Shown here: piece by piece, positions 9,133 to 17,507 of the stretch
Layout: each line of letters begins with the position of its first letter
Numbering within the stretch: the first letter of the stretch is position 1
Assembly: GCA_012728075.1 (NCBI GenBank)
Contig: JAAYFV010000019.1
Coordinates: 1-40,361, forward strand
Origin: Tissierellia bacterium
Lineage (GTDB): Bacteria; Bacillota; Clostridia; Tissierellales; Tepidimicrobiaceae
DNA: 40,361 nucleotides
Direction of reading: 5' to 3'
The notes under the pieces: generated by a model
Databases searched by the model: none
Seen by the model: only the letters and a program-made list of their open reading frames with translations
Told to the model about the DNA's origin: nothing
Translations under genes and position numbers: made by a program

Positions 9133-9672
9133 TTAATTATATACTTCTTCTTTTAATGCAGCAACAAAAGGCAGGTTTCTATATTGTTCTGCATAATCAA
9201 GGCCGTATCCCACCACAAATTCATCGGGGATTATAAACCCTCTATAATCTACAGGCACTTGGGCTTTTCTCCTATCAGGTTTATCTAAAAGGGTACAAAT
9301 CTTTACGGACTTTGCACCTCTTTTATTCAAATTATCTGTTAGATATGATAAGGTAAGGCCAGTGTCAATTATATCCTCTACAATCAAAATATCTTTATCT
9401 TCTATACTACAATCTAAATCCTTTATTATTCGAACAATGCCTGTTGATGTAGAAGATTTTCCATAACTAGATACCGCCATAAAATCCATTAATATAGGTA
9501 TTTCTATACTTTTAGCTAAATCTGCCATAAATATTACTGCTCCTTTTAATATACCCACCAACATTAAATTTTTACCCCTATAATCCTCGGTTATTTGTTT
9601 TCCTAATTCTTTAACCCTTGCTTCTATTTCTTCTTCAGTCACCAGTACATTCTTTATAATATCTTCCATCAT
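9133..9672 (-). CDS. hpt: Hypoxanthine phosphoribosyltransferase
   Basis: This 179-residue enzyme salvages hypoxanthine (and often guanine) with PRPP to make IMP/GMP. The PRPP loop VEDIIDTGLT lies at residues 98-107; the early LVGILKGAVIFMADL segment and the late YRGFIIPDEFVVGYGLDY purine-binding region fit the family. Its start ATG overlaps the tilS stop in an ATGA arrangement, so the two are translationally coupled. In Bacillus, HprT binds the neighbouring TilS and FtsH products; the same gene order here suggests, but does not prove, the same complex. Confidence 0.96.
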   Translation of the reverse strand: MMEDIIKNVLVTEEEIEARVKELGKQITEDYRGKNLMLVGILKGAVIFMADLAKSIEIPILMDFMAVSSYGKSSTSTGIVRIIKDLDCSIEDKDILIVEDIIDTGLTLSYLTDNLNKRGAKSVKICTLLDKPDRRKAQVPVDYRGFIIPDEFVVGYGLDYAEQYRNLPFVAALKEEVYN

Positions 9673-11072
9673 AGTTGAGCCCCCTTAAATTTATTATTTA
9701 AGCTTACTACCAATACTCTTTGAGTATTTGGAGTTATCTTATATGATTCACTAGTTCTATATCCAACTATCCATAGAATATTTTCATCGTCAGTTAATAT
9801 AGGTATTTTATCCCTTTTATCTTTTGGAATTTTTTCATCAATAAAATAGTCCTTAATCTTTTTACTTCCTTTCATACCATAGGGTACAAAACGATCACCA
9901 GTTCTTCTGTTTCTTATATACAAATCCCCCTTTATCTTATCATAATCAAAGTATTTGATAAACCTTTCATTTTTGTCCATATATATATCAGTAACAGGAA
10001 GCACCTTTACATTAAAAGTTAGATCTATCTCTTCTATATATGTTGTTCCCTCAACATCTAGTCTGTATAAAAAATCCTTTTTTTTAGTTTTATAGTTTTT
10101 TTCAATAATAAACTCATTATAGCTTGTCTTAGCTATAATATTGTTAATTAAATCAATACTCTTCCCTGTCCTCCTTTCTAAAAAAAGCTTTAATGTATCA
10201 GATATATGCTTCTCTGTAACTCCTTGTAGATTACCATCTATATCTAAAATACAATTTCTTATTATTCTATTTTGAATACTTCTATGTTCCTTGACAAATT
10301 GATCTCCATCTAAAATTATACTATCTTTTGACTTTTTTTTCACCATCCTATTATAGCTTTTTTGAGCATATTCCTCTAAAAAGTCGCTATCAACTGATGA
10401 AATCCTCGAAGTTCTCCATAATGTATCTACTATATTTGGATTAAAATTTTCCTCTATATATGGAATCAACTCCAATCTAATTTTATTTCTATTGTATATA
10501 GTCTCAAGATTAGTCCTATCTAATCTAGTTTTAATATTTCGCTCTTGTAAATATTTTTCAATATCACGTCTTTCCACACCTAGTATAGGCCTTATTATAT
10601 CTCCACTCACATAATCCATACCTTTTAATCCATCTATTCCTGTTCCTCTAAAAAATCTCATTAATAGAGTTTCTGCTTGATCGTTTTTATTATGAGCTAC
10701 TGCAATTTTTCCCCCTCCAATCTCATCTAATATTTCACGAAAAAAATCATATCTTAGCTTTCTTCCAGCTTCCTCTGATGAAAGACCTGTTTTCTTTGCA
10801 TATTCATCCATATTAACGGTTTTAGAATAACAAGGTAATCCTAGGTCTTTAGATAATTCTTCTACAAATATTTGATCCTCTAAAGCATCCCTACCCCTTA
10901 CTCCATGGTTTAAATGGGCTATATATATATTAAAATCTATAATCTCTCTTATATCCAATAAAATATATAAAAGTGCCATAGAATCTGGCCCCCCTGAAAG
11001 TCCTAATACTATATTGTCCCCTTTTTGAATTAATCTGTATTCTTTTATAACTTTTAATACCTTGTTCTCCAT
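9669..11072 (-). CDS. tilS: tRNA(Ile)-lysidine synthetase
   Basis: This 467-residue N-type ATP pyrophosphatase modifies C34 of the CAU-anticodon tRNA-Ile to lysidine so that it reads AUA, a common codon in this AT-rich genome. The PP-loop SGGPDS is at residues 26-31, with HLNHGVRG and HNKNDQAETLLMRFFRG following, and a C-terminal tRNA-recognition part including GDRFVPYGMKGSKKIKDYF. I use the ATG at 11072, which AAGGTG precedes; a GTG nine bases earlier would add only three residues. It overlaps hpt by four bases. Confidence 0.96.
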   Translation of the reverse strand: MENKVLKVIKEYRLIQKGDNIVLGLSGGPDSMALLYILLDIREIIDFNIYIAHLNHGVRGRDALEDQIFVEELSKDLGLPCYSKTVNMDEYAKKTGLSSEEAGRKLRYDFFREILDEIGGGKIAVAHNKNDQAETLLMRFFRGTGIDGLKGMDYVSGDIIRPILGVERRDIEKYLQERNIKTRLDRTNLETIYNRNKIRLELIPYIEENFNPNIVDTLWRTSRISSVDSDFLEEYAQKSYNRMVKKKSKDSIILDGDQFVKEHRSIQNRIIRNCILDIDGNLQGVTEKHISDTLKLFLERRTGKSIDLINNIIAKTSYNEFIIEKNYKTKKKDFLYRLDVEGTTYIEEIDLTFNVKVLPVTDIYMDKNERFIKYFDYDKIKGDLYIRNRRTGDRFVPYGMKGSKKIKDYFIDEKIPKDKRDKIPILTDDENILWIVGYRTSESYKITPNTQRVLVVSLNNKFKGAQL

Positions 11073-11146
11073 ATTTATCACCTTTCTCTGCTTTAAAATA
11101 TCCTTTATACTATTTCTATATAATAGAAATTTTCCCTTTAAAAATT

Positions 11147-12004
11147 CTATATTAACAAGAAATATCTTACACTCATAATTATAACAAAAACAAAACTGAC
11201 TATACTAGCAATTAGTACATAGTCAATTTTGTTAAGACTATTATTTGTTTTATTGTAGCTAATCCTATTAGATAAAACTTTCTCATACTGGCTAAAGGTT
11301 TTGTACTTCCCATCTAAGGCATTACATAAAAATTGTACTTGGTCTTTTCTTAAAGGAAAGGTTTGAATTTTAGCCTTAATTTGTTCTAAGCTATATACTA
11401 GTGGATTATACTCTGTGTTACCTATCAAACTTATCATAATCATAGTTATACTAAATATTACTTCCATTTGGTGATTATAGTCAAAACCTACATTCCATGA
11501 ATTTATATTATATATAGGTGTATACTCTTTTGTAGGCATTTCCTTCTCTATTAAACCACCAAAATCTATAAAATATATTCGTCCTTTACTATCTAATATT
11601 ATATTTTCTAATTTAATATCAGTATATTTATACCCTAATATATCTATTCTTTTAAACATATTTACAAGAATTAGTCCTATTTTAAATATATTTCTAGATT
11701 CTAAAGCGCTGCCCATCAGTTTTTTTAGATTAATTCCAAAGATATATTCCATTACTATGTAATGGAATATATCTTTGTTGTATTCCCAATCATCTAATTC
11801 ATAAACTATAGGCACAAATTCTAAATCTTTCAATGCTATCATAGCATTATACTCGTTGGTAATAGATAGTGTATTTTTAGATATCTTCATGGCCTTTACA
11901 TTACCTTCTATATCCCTTACCATATATACTTTACCAAAATTTCCTACTCCTATTAATCCAATAAGCTTGTATTCATTTCCTTTCCATTTACCCTTTATTT
12001 TCAT
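11147..12004 (-). CDS. yabT: YabT-like Hanks-type protein kinase with C-terminal membrane anchor
   Basis: This 285-residue protein has a eukaryotic-type kinase fold followed by one TM helix near the end (about 264-284), so the kinase faces the cytoplasm. Seen: glycine loop GVGNFG (19-24), the ATP lysine in AMK (K40), a catalytic loop YTDIKLEN (127-134) with Asp129 and Asn134 but Tyr in place of the usual His of HRD, and DFG at 147-149. Its place after spoIIE-yabS and before tilS matches Bacillus yabT, a sporulation kinase that acts on RecA. Activity here is likely because the catalytic residues are kept. The ATG follows AGGTG; yabS ends 8 bases upstream. Confidence 0.88.
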   Translation of the reverse strand: MKIKGKWKGNEYKLIGLIGVGNFGKVYMVRDIEGNVKAMKISKNTLSITNEYNAMIALKDLEFVPIVYELDDWEYNKDIFHYIVMEYIFGINLKKLMGSALESRNIFKIGLILVNMFKRIDILGYKYTDIKLENIILDSKGRIYFIDFGGLIEKEMPTKEYTPIYNINSWNVGFDYNHQMEVIFSITMIMISLIGNTEYNPLVYSLEQIKAKIQTFPLRKDQVQFLCNALDGKYKTFSQYEKVLSNRISYNKTNNSLNKIDYVLIASIVSFVFVIIMSVRYFLLI

Positions 12005-12012
12005 ATAATCAC

Positions 12013-12705
12013 CTAAACTATATGATCATAGGATATATTCTCATATTCTTCATCAGCAAATATGTCTATTGCTCCTTCAATAGCGGGACCTGTAGGTGTA
12101 ATTCCCCCTATCTCTATAATATCTAGACTACGCTTTAATTCATCTAAGTCTTGAGTAAATTCACATAATAATTCATAGTACCCTTCTTTACCTGGGAATA
12201 TTGAAACAGCTATTTTATTTTTCCCTTTTCTTTCTTCTAAAAATAAGAGTAATTCCAATATGCTCTTTTTAGCAATATCAATTTTATGTTTCATACTACC
12301 ACTAGCATCTAATAGGATTAAACACTTTAAATCTACTTCATCTCCAATTCTATCTATTAGTTTTACAAATTTATATCTTTCTGTAGGACTAACCTCATTT
12401 ATATCCATATCTATTATCTCCTTTAATTCTTGGCTTACCATCTGTTCTATAGTACTATATATGGAGTTTATGGTAACTCTACTTAAGGTCTCTGAAAGAT
12501 GATTTAAATGGGTTAGTTCACATACTCCTCCACCTTTTTCTGCTATATCTTCTAATTCCATGATTGCCAACTGGTCTTTATCATTGTCAATAATCCCTAT
12601 GGTATTAACTCTAATACCTTCTTTTAATGCTAATTCTGCCATATCCCTAGGGTCCACCCCCCTATTGGATTGACCATCTGAAATTAAGATAATTTGCTTT
12701 AACAT
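12013..12705 (-). CDS. yabS: YabS-like von Willebrand factor A domain protein
   Basis: This 230-residue protein begins with what looks like the C-terminal half of a vWA domain (ISDGQSN at 8-14, then GIRVNTIGI), followed by a linker and the N-terminal half of another with an intact MIDAS motif DASGS (133-137). The family is conserved between spoIIE and yabT in spore formers; its role is not known to me, but vWA domains usually bind proteins through a metal ion. I use the ATG at 12705, 8 bases after TAGGAG, rather than a GTG nine bases upstream. No signal peptide or TM segment is seen. Confidence 0.85.
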   Translation of the reverse strand: MLKQIILISDGQSNRGVDPRDMAELALKEGIRVNTIGIIDNDKDQLAIMELEDIAEKGGGVCELTHLNHLSETLSRVTINSIYSTIEQMVSQELKEIIDMDINEVSPTERYKFVKLIDRIGDEVDLKCLILLDASGSMKHKIDIAKKSILELLLFLEERKGKNKIAVSIFPGKEGYYELLCEFTQDLDELKRSLDIIEIGGITPTGPAIEGAIDIFADEEYENISYDHIV

Positions 12706-12779
12706 AAATATCACTCCTATAGTTTTTCTGGATTATTGACAAATATACTTATTATATACAATATATTTTATATTTAGGA

Positions 12780-15125
12780 CTATCGATTCTTCCATACTTT
12801 TGTGACCAATACAGTCATATCGTCTTTTATCTGATGCTTGCTTACCTTTTCTGCTACTTCTAATATACTATCAGCAATAGTCTTAGGATTGACACTGTCA
12901 ATATTTCTAATTACATCTTTCATCCACTGTTCCCCATCTCTAATTTGTTCATTAGATTCCAATACTCCATCGGACATCATTATTATAATATCTCCATCCT
13001 CTATATATTCTTCATATATATTAAAATCTACATTCTTCAATATGCCCACAGGCAAGGATTGGGAATTGATTATTTTTATCTCATCTTTTCTCTTTATGAA
13101 AGTTGCTGGTGCACCAGTTTTGATGATTTGAAGTTTCCCTGAATACAAGTCTAGTAATGATATATCTAAAGTGGTAAATATTTCATCATTAGATTTAAGC
13201 TTAAGGATTGAATTGATGGTTTTTAAGGTTATCTCTTTGTCAAATTTCGCTTCTAAAAAACTTTCTAATAGTTTAATGGCTATACTACTTTCATTATTTG
13301 CCCTTTTACCAACTCCCATTCCATCACTTATAGCTATAAAATAATTGTTATCCCCTTCTCCAAAGGTATAATTATCTCCTGAAATATCATTGTAACTATT
13401 GGCCTTAACTGCTATTTCAGTAAAGGCACTATAACGATTACTCCTTACAAATTTAAAACTTTGCTTCCCCCTTTTTGTCCCTTCTAATGTAAAATCTTCT
13501 TTTAAAGGTATACCTATTGTGTTTGAAACTATTTTCTTTATATTTTCCTTACTATTATTTGCTTTGTATGTCTTATCTACATCTATATATATCTCTATTC
13601 TGTTTTCTTCTAATTCTACCACTACTACATTTTTTACATCTATCTTTTCATTTTTCAAATTTGCATATATTATCTCTTCCATATCCTCTTTAAATATAGG
13701 ATCCATGTATATATCCTTGCTAATATCCCCTATAATATTAGCTACTTCTTCTAGTTGTTCAGATACTAAAAGCCTATTTTCTAAAAGTTTCTTCTCCCAC
13801 ATGGAATGGACTGCAAATATATCAAATTTGGTTTTAATAACTTCTATTATTTTATCTTTATTTATACAATAATCCTTCATTAATACAGGTAGGTGTTCTT
13901 CAGTTATACACTTATTTTCTTCTATCAAGCTTATGATATCATACATAAGATTATAGGTGGTATAAAAACCCTCTTCCCAACAAAACTTTCTCATTCCACA
14001 ATTAGCACACAAAGAGTTGGCTATATCATCAATTAGTTCATATACATCAGTTATATCATAGATTTGCTCGTATTCTACTGAATTTCTAAAGGTAGCAGAT
14101 AGTTCACTAAATACCCTAGATATTTCATTTAATCTATTCATAGTTATTTCATCTTTTCTTTGAGAGTAGCTTTTCTGTTTCATACGTCCTAGAACTATTT
14201 CCATATAATCTGAAAGATAATAATTTAATGTTTTATATAATATCCCAAACAATACTATAGCTAAACCTAGTTCCAATGGTTTAATAAAACTGATTCCATA
14301 TCCATTGATATAAAAACTTATAATTCCATTGCCTAATAGAAAACCTAATGTAGAACCTATTTTCCCTAAATCCTTAAAAAGCCCAGCCAGCATCCCTGCC
14401 AATCCATATATAGATAGTATAAAAGGCATCTCTGGCTGAGATATATAGGATATTAATCCTAAACTTATACCAGCAATTCCTCCTACAAAAGCGCCTTCTG
14501 AAAAACCTAAATATAATATTATAAATACACTTAATACAGTTTTTATAGACAATCCAGCTATAGAAATATTTTGAATCCCTGCAATCACTAAAGATAGAGT
14601 AATAATACCACATATGAGACTTTCACTAGTGGGACTTTTCCCTATAGATTCCAGCGAAAGACTATAACAAAATATATAGGTAAGAGCAAAAACTACTATT
14701 CCTTCAAATATAACTATAAATAAATCATAGATAAATATCTCTCTAAATATGAATAATGCTACCATTTTTACCAATAGAAATAATATGCTAGCTACTATAG
14801 AAGATTTTATCATAGATAAACTCCTTAGTTTGTTGGATTGATTAAAAAGGAAGAAGATTATAATGATAGCCAAAAAATAATCCCCACCTTTTAATCCATG
14901 GAAAGTAAATATGCCTAATATTGTAGAAGCAAGTATAAAAATATTCAATTTCCCAAGAATGATATAGGCTGTTATGAAGGCTATTCCAAAAGGAGTTAGC
15001 TTGTCCAGGATATTAGCTCTTCCAATAAAAAAAGCCAATATCATGTATAGTATTTGCTTACTATCAAAATAAAACAGATTGTTAAGCTTTTTTTGTTTTG
15101 ATAAAGCAAATTCTGATTTTAACAT
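12780..15125 (-). CDS. spoIIE: Stage II sporulation protein E (SpoIIE), membrane PP2C phosphatase
   Basis: This 781-residue protein dephosphorylates the anti-anti-sigma factor SpoIIAA to switch on sigma-F in the forespore and also interacts with the division machinery. The first ~330 residues contain about ten hydrophobic segments; a central regulatory region with a Cys cluster (NSLCANCGMRKFCWEEG) follows; the C-terminal PP2C domain has metal ligands in SDGMG (D601), MSDG (D719) and KDDM (D768/D769). Bacillus SpoIIE is 827 residues. The ATG follows a G-rich ribosome site. Its own upstream region has a candidate Spo0A-dependent promoter. Confidence 0.96.
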   Translation of the reverse strand: MLKSEFALSKQKKLNNLFYFDSKQILYMILAFFIGRANILDKLTPFGIAFITAYIILGKLNIFILASTILGIFTFHGLKGGDYFLAIIIIFFLFNQSNKLRSLSMIKSSIVASILFLLVKMVALFIFREIFIYDLFIVIFEGIVVFALTYIFCYSLSLESIGKSPTSESLICGIITLSLVIAGIQNISIAGLSIKTVLSVFIILYLGFSEGAFVGGIAGISLGLISYISQPEMPFILSIYGLAGMLAGLFKDLGKIGSTLGFLLGNGIISFYINGYGISFIKPLELGLAIVLFGILYKTLNYYLSDYMEIVLGRMKQKSYSQRKDEITMNRLNEISRVFSELSATFRNSVEYEQIYDITDVYELIDDIANSLCANCGMRKFCWEEGFYTTYNLMYDIISLIEENKCITEEHLPVLMKDYCINKDKIIEVIKTKFDIFAVHSMWEKKLLENRLLVSEQLEEVANIIGDISKDIYMDPIFKEDMEEIIYANLKNEKIDVKNVVVVELEENRIEIYIDVDKTYKANNSKENIKKIVSNTIGIPLKEDFTLEGTKRGKQSFKFVRSNRYSAFTEIAVKANSYNDISGDNYTFGEGDNNYFIAISDGMGVGKRANNESSIAIKLLESFLEAKFDKEITLKTINSILKLKSNDEIFTTLDISLLDLYSGKLQIIKTGAPATFIKRKDEIKIINSQSLPVGILKNVDFNIYEEYIEDGDIIIMMSDGVLESNEQIRDGEQWMKDVIRNIDSVNPKTIADSILEVAEKVSKHQIKDDMTVLVTKVWKNR

Positions 15126-15157
15126 TTCAATTCCCCCCTATTCCCTGTTTTATAAAT

Positions 15158-15223
15158 ATACTAACAAATTATTTAAAAATATTTTGTCAATACTCCTTGT
15201 AGGAAATGGAGAATTTTTTGACA
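15158..15223 (-). promoter_or_regulatory. Candidate Spo0A-activated spoIIE promoter with 21-base spacer
   Basis: On the minus strand TTGACA (15190-15185) is followed after 21 bases by TAGTAT (15163-15158), 33 bases before the spoIIE ATG. Bacillus spoIIE also uses sigma-A hexamers about 21 bases apart and needs Spo0A-P. A Spo0A-box-like TGTCAAAAAA (15223-15214) lies upstream, and the -35 itself is within a TTGACAAAA that resembles a reversed box. The -10 match is weak (4/6), and the boxes lack the G/C of the canonical TGTCGAA. Confidence 0.5.
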
Positions 15224-15423
15224 CAAAGCCTTCCTTTCCACGATTATTTGTTAATCTAAAGAAAGAAGTTCTATAGCCTTTATCATGATAAGTATCTATA
15301 TTACAAAGCTATAATAAAATATATACATATGATGTACTATTTTGTTTTAAGACTTCTAAAGAGCAAATATGGTCCCTATGAAATTAATATTAAGTTTAGT
15401 TAAAGTTAAAGTAATATAAAACA

Positions 15424-15450
15424 TTAAAAAAACCGGATTACTCCGGTTTT
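15424..15450 (-). terminator. Terminator after yabR
   Basis: On the minus strand AAAACCGGA pairs with TCCGGTTTT around a GTAA loop, a 9-bp stem, and the transcript continues into a T-run (plus-strand A-run from about 15424). It lies about 60 bases after the yabR stop and ends the rqcP-to-yabR group. Confidence 0.88.
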
Positions 15451-15511
15451 ATAAGTCCATTTTAAATTACATTTTATAACGTTCTCCTCAATAAACAATA
15501 CATAGGTTTGT

Positions 15512-15919
15512 TTAAAAACCACCTGTCCCTCTAGATTTATGTCCACGTCTACCTTCTCGCATCTTTAACTGATCTTGCTTTTCATTGCTGTCCTTTAAAA
15601 ATTGAGAAAGCTTATCCTCAAAAGACATGTGCTTTTGTTTCTCATCAACTTTATCCCAATCAATTTCAATAGGATTTGTAGTTTTAGGTTGAGCTTGTCT
15701 AATGGAAAGGCTAATCTTGCCATCCTTAGATATTGATAAGATTTTCACTTTCACTTTTTGATCTTTTTTCAAGTAGTCGGTTACCTTTTCTACATAGTCA
15801 TCAGATATTTCTGAAATGTGGACTAATCCACTATTCCCGCCTGGTAATTGAACAAATGCACCAAAATTTGTAATACCTGTGACCGTGCCCTCAACTACTT
15901 TTCCAACAGTTATGGGCAT
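15512..15919 (-). CDS. yabR: YabR-like S1 RNA-binding domain protein
   Basis: This 135-residue protein has one S1/OB-fold domain (residues about 5-72, with GKVVEGTVTGITNFGAFVQLPG and GLVHISEISDDYVEKV) and a charged C-terminal tail ending in an Arg/Gly-rich stretch. S1 domains bind single-stranded RNA, often on the ribosome. Family members next to divIC are called YabR or general stress protein 13-like; the exact job is not established to my knowledge. The ATG has GGAGGA about 12 bases upstream, rather far. It is the last gene before a terminator. Confidence 0.88.
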   Translation of the reverse strand: MPITVGKVVEGTVTGITNFGAFVQLPGGNSGLVHISEISDDYVEKVTDYLKKDQKVKVKILSISKDGKISLSIRQAQPKTTNPIEIDWDKVDEKQKHMSFEDKLSQFLKDSNEKQDQLKMREGRRGHKSRGTGGF

Positions 15920-15992
15920 AAATAAACAATTCCTCCTTATAATTATATTCTCTTTCTAGTATATATGAGAATTCTTCTATTGTCAATAAATA

Positions 15993-16319
15993 CTACTTTG
16001 TTCTAAAATTCATAAATCGCTTTTTATCTCTATTCCTATCTATATATATTATCTCCCTAGGTTTAACCATTCGTAAATCTTCCCTGGCTACTTTTTCTAT
16101 AAATTCAATACTATCCTTATCCTGAATCTCATAATTTAACTGTTGAATTTCCTTTTCTAACTGAGCTATCTCTTTTTCCTCTTTTTCTTTTTTATCAGTT
16201 AGGTTCTTAATCATTATACCTTGACTTATAAAAGTTTTCCCTATCATAAATACTAAAAATAAAATTATTAAATGCCTTAGTTTAAATCTTTTCCTTTTCT
16301 TTTTATTTTTATTCGCCAT
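15993..16319 (-). CDS. divIC: Septum formation initiator DivIC/FtsL family
   Basis: This 108-residue bitopic membrane protein of the divisome forms a coiled coil with FtsL and binds FtsQ/DivIB. A highly basic N-terminus (residues 3-16) is followed by a TM helix (about 17-33), a Glu/Lys-rich leucine-zipper-like coil (about 36-65) and a short conserved region (EKVAREDLRMVKPREIIYI). Length and gene order (yabQ-divIC-yabR) match Bacillus. The ATG follows GGTGGTGG. Septum placement also matters for sporulation, which fits the neighbours. Confidence 0.93.
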   Translation of the reverse strand: MANKNKKKRKRFKLRHLIILFLVFMIGKTFISQGIMIKNLTDKKEKEEKEIAQLEKEIQQLNYEIQDKDSIEFIEKVAREDLRMVKPREIIYIDRNRDKKRFMNFRTK

Positions 16320-16366
16320 AAAACCACCACCTAATATTCCTATTCTACATTCGTTTTAAAACTCCT

Positions 16367-16843
16367 TCATTTTTTATTAGAAATAATAGCTTTTTGTTTT
16401 TTTATTTGATTGTAACTTTCCTTGGGGATTTTCTTCAAATTTTGTAATCCCTTTAATATTGGTGATAATCTCTTTTTAATGGGCTTAAAAAGGAGCATAA
16501 TCCCTTGAAAAATTTTATTTATAAGTAAGCCTATTCCATCAAACAATCTCTTTAATAGGGGATAAAATAATTTACTCAATAAATTCAAATACATAAATCC
16601 CCCCATAAAGAATCCTAAAAACACATAGCCCCTTATCTCTCCCCAATTGCTTTTATGTAAAATATAAAAAAATATCAACGAAATACCTATCCAAAACAAA
16701 AAATCCTCTATTTGAGTAACTATATATTTAGGCTTAAAGTAGTGTCTACTTATCCTATATAGTTCATAAAAAAACCCAGCAATTAGACCTCCATATATAG
16801 AAGTTAAAAATATATAAAATTGCATCTTTATAGTAATATCCAT
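16367..16843 (-). CDS. yabQ: Spore cortex biosynthesis protein YabQ
   Basis: This 158-residue membrane protein is needed for spore cortex formation in Bacillus, where it sits in the outer forespore membrane. It starts with a conserved helix (MQFYIFLTSIYGGLIAGFFYELYR), a short loop, then two more hydrophobic segments (about 50-65 and 70-92) and a basic tail (Lys-rich from about 115). It lies 14 bases after yabP, so both are probably made from one mRNA. The ATG follows AGGAG. Confidence 0.9.
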   Translation of the reverse strand: MDITIKMQFYIFLTSIYGGLIAGFFYELYRISRHYFKPKYIVTQIEDFLFWIGISLIFFYILHKSNWGEIRGYVFLGFFMGGFMYLNLLSKLFYPLLKRLFDGIGLLINKIFQGIMLLFKPIKKRLSPILKGLQNLKKIPKESYNQIKKQKAIISNKK

Positions 16844-16857
16844 ATTACACTCCTATA

Positions 16858-17139
16858 CTATTTAAATATTTTACCAATTAAATTTCCCTTCTGGGATGAA
16901 TCCTTATCGTTGTAAAAAATTCCATTTATGATTCCATCTATTTTTACATTTCCATCGTCTAGATTTAATTTTCCTACATTAAGTCCTTCTCCTTTAATAG
17001 TCATTCCTCCTTTTACTGTCATAAGTATAATTATATTTTCATTAAAACTCTCAACCTGTTCCACCCCTGTAATGGTCACTTTGTTTCTATTCTCTACAAT
17101 TACATTCTGATTCATAAAATCCCTTCTCTCATCTGCCAA
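16858..17139 (-). CDS. yabP: Sporulation protein YabP
   Basis: This small protein (about 93 residues) of the YabP/YqfC family is involved in spore cortex or coat assembly in the mother cell. The core is NKVTITGVEQVESFNENIIIL followed by glycine-rich beta strands (GEGLNVGKLNLDDGNVKIDGII), expected to form a beta-rich fold. The start is uncertain: the TTG at 17139 is 9 bases from a strong GGAGGG, while an ATG at 17115 has GAAGGG 5 bases before it; I prefer the former. A terminator separates it from rqcP, so yabP-yabQ may have their own sporulation promoter, which I could not identify. Confidence 0.85.
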   Translation of the reverse strand: MADERRDFMNQNVIVENRNKVTITGVEQVESFNENIIILMTVKGGMTIKGEGLNVGKLNLDDGNVKIDGIINGIFYNDKDSSQKGNLIGKIFK

Positions 17140-17177
17140 TTTCAATCCCTCCTTCCCATTTACTAATATTTATGAAT

Positions 17178-17207
17178 AAAAAAAGGCTTTTATTACAAAA
17201 GCCTTTT
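17178..17207 (-). terminator. Terminator between rqcP and yabP
   Basis: An 11-bp perfect stem AAAAGGCTTTT/AAAAGCCTTTT (17207-17197 with 17191-17181, minus strand) with a 5-base loop runs into seven T (17184-17178). It begins directly at the rqcP stop codon and would insulate or attenuate expression of yabP. Confidence 0.88.
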
Positions 17208-17449
17208 CATTCTATAACCCTATATAATTCCGCTGCATTGTCTTTTTTTACATTATCTTGGATTTTTAATACTTCTACCTTTATAGTTCTTGTGCCAAAA
17301 TCCACTTGCAATATATCTCCAACTTTAACCTCATCTCCAGGCTTTGCCTGTTTCTCATTAATATATACTCTACCTTGTTCACAAGCTTCTTTGGCTACAG
17401 GTCTTCTTTTGATAATTCTAGAGTTTTTTAAAAATTTATCTATTCTCAA
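17207..17449 (-). CDS. rqcP: RqcP (YabO/Hsp15-like) S4-domain ribosome quality control factor
   Basis: This 80-residue S4 RNA-binding protein works with RqcH on stalled 50S subunits to support poly-alanine tailing in bacterial ribosome quality control. The S4 fold is clear: MRIDKFLKNSRIIKRRPVAKEACEQGRVYIN (start Met included), then AKPGDEVKVGDILQVDFG. The start is TTG with GGAGGGG about 6 bases upstream. It sits between the HU gene and yabP, as in many Clostridia. Pth, which releases peptides from tRNA and takes part in stalled-ribosome rescue, is encoded in the same block. Confidence 0.92.
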   Translation of the reverse strand: MRIDKFLKNSRIIKRRPVAKEACEQGRVYINEKQAKPGDEVKVGDILQVDFGTRTIKVEVLKIQDNVKKDNAAELYRVIE

Positions 17450-17475
17450 GCAATCCCCTCCTAGATAGCATATTT

Positions 17476-17507
17476 AAAAAAAATCAGGTCAAAGACCTGA
17501 TTTTTTT
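17476..17507 (-). terminator. Terminator overlapping the end of the HU gene
   Basis: AAAATCAGGTC pairs with GACCTGATTTT around a three-base loop, with A- and T-runs on both sides so that it could work in both directions. On the minus strand it starts inside the hup stop codon and ends about 27 bases before the rqcP start. Confidence 0.88.

Larger units (their letters stand above)
15126..15511. other. 386-base intergenic region between yabR and spoIIE
   Basis: The spoIIE-proximal part holds the promoter and Spo0A-like boxes, and the yabR-proximal part holds the yabR terminator; both are listed separately. The middle (about 15230-15420) is AT-rich, with a perfect 12-base palindrome TTATCATGATAA (15280-15291). 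Bacillus has tRNA genes in this interval; I looked for acceptor/T-loop patterns and saw none. No credible small ORF with a ribosome site was seen. Confidence 0.6.

Noticed and set aside
14374-14613. Minus-strand open frame rich in Tyr/Cys/Arg inside spoIIE
   Set aside because: It is in another frame of the spoIIE membrane domain and resembles no protein family.
15126-15511. tRNA genes expected between yabR and spoIIE from Bacillus synteny
   Set aside because: No GGTTC-type T-loop, CCA end or cloverleaf pairing was found in either strand.
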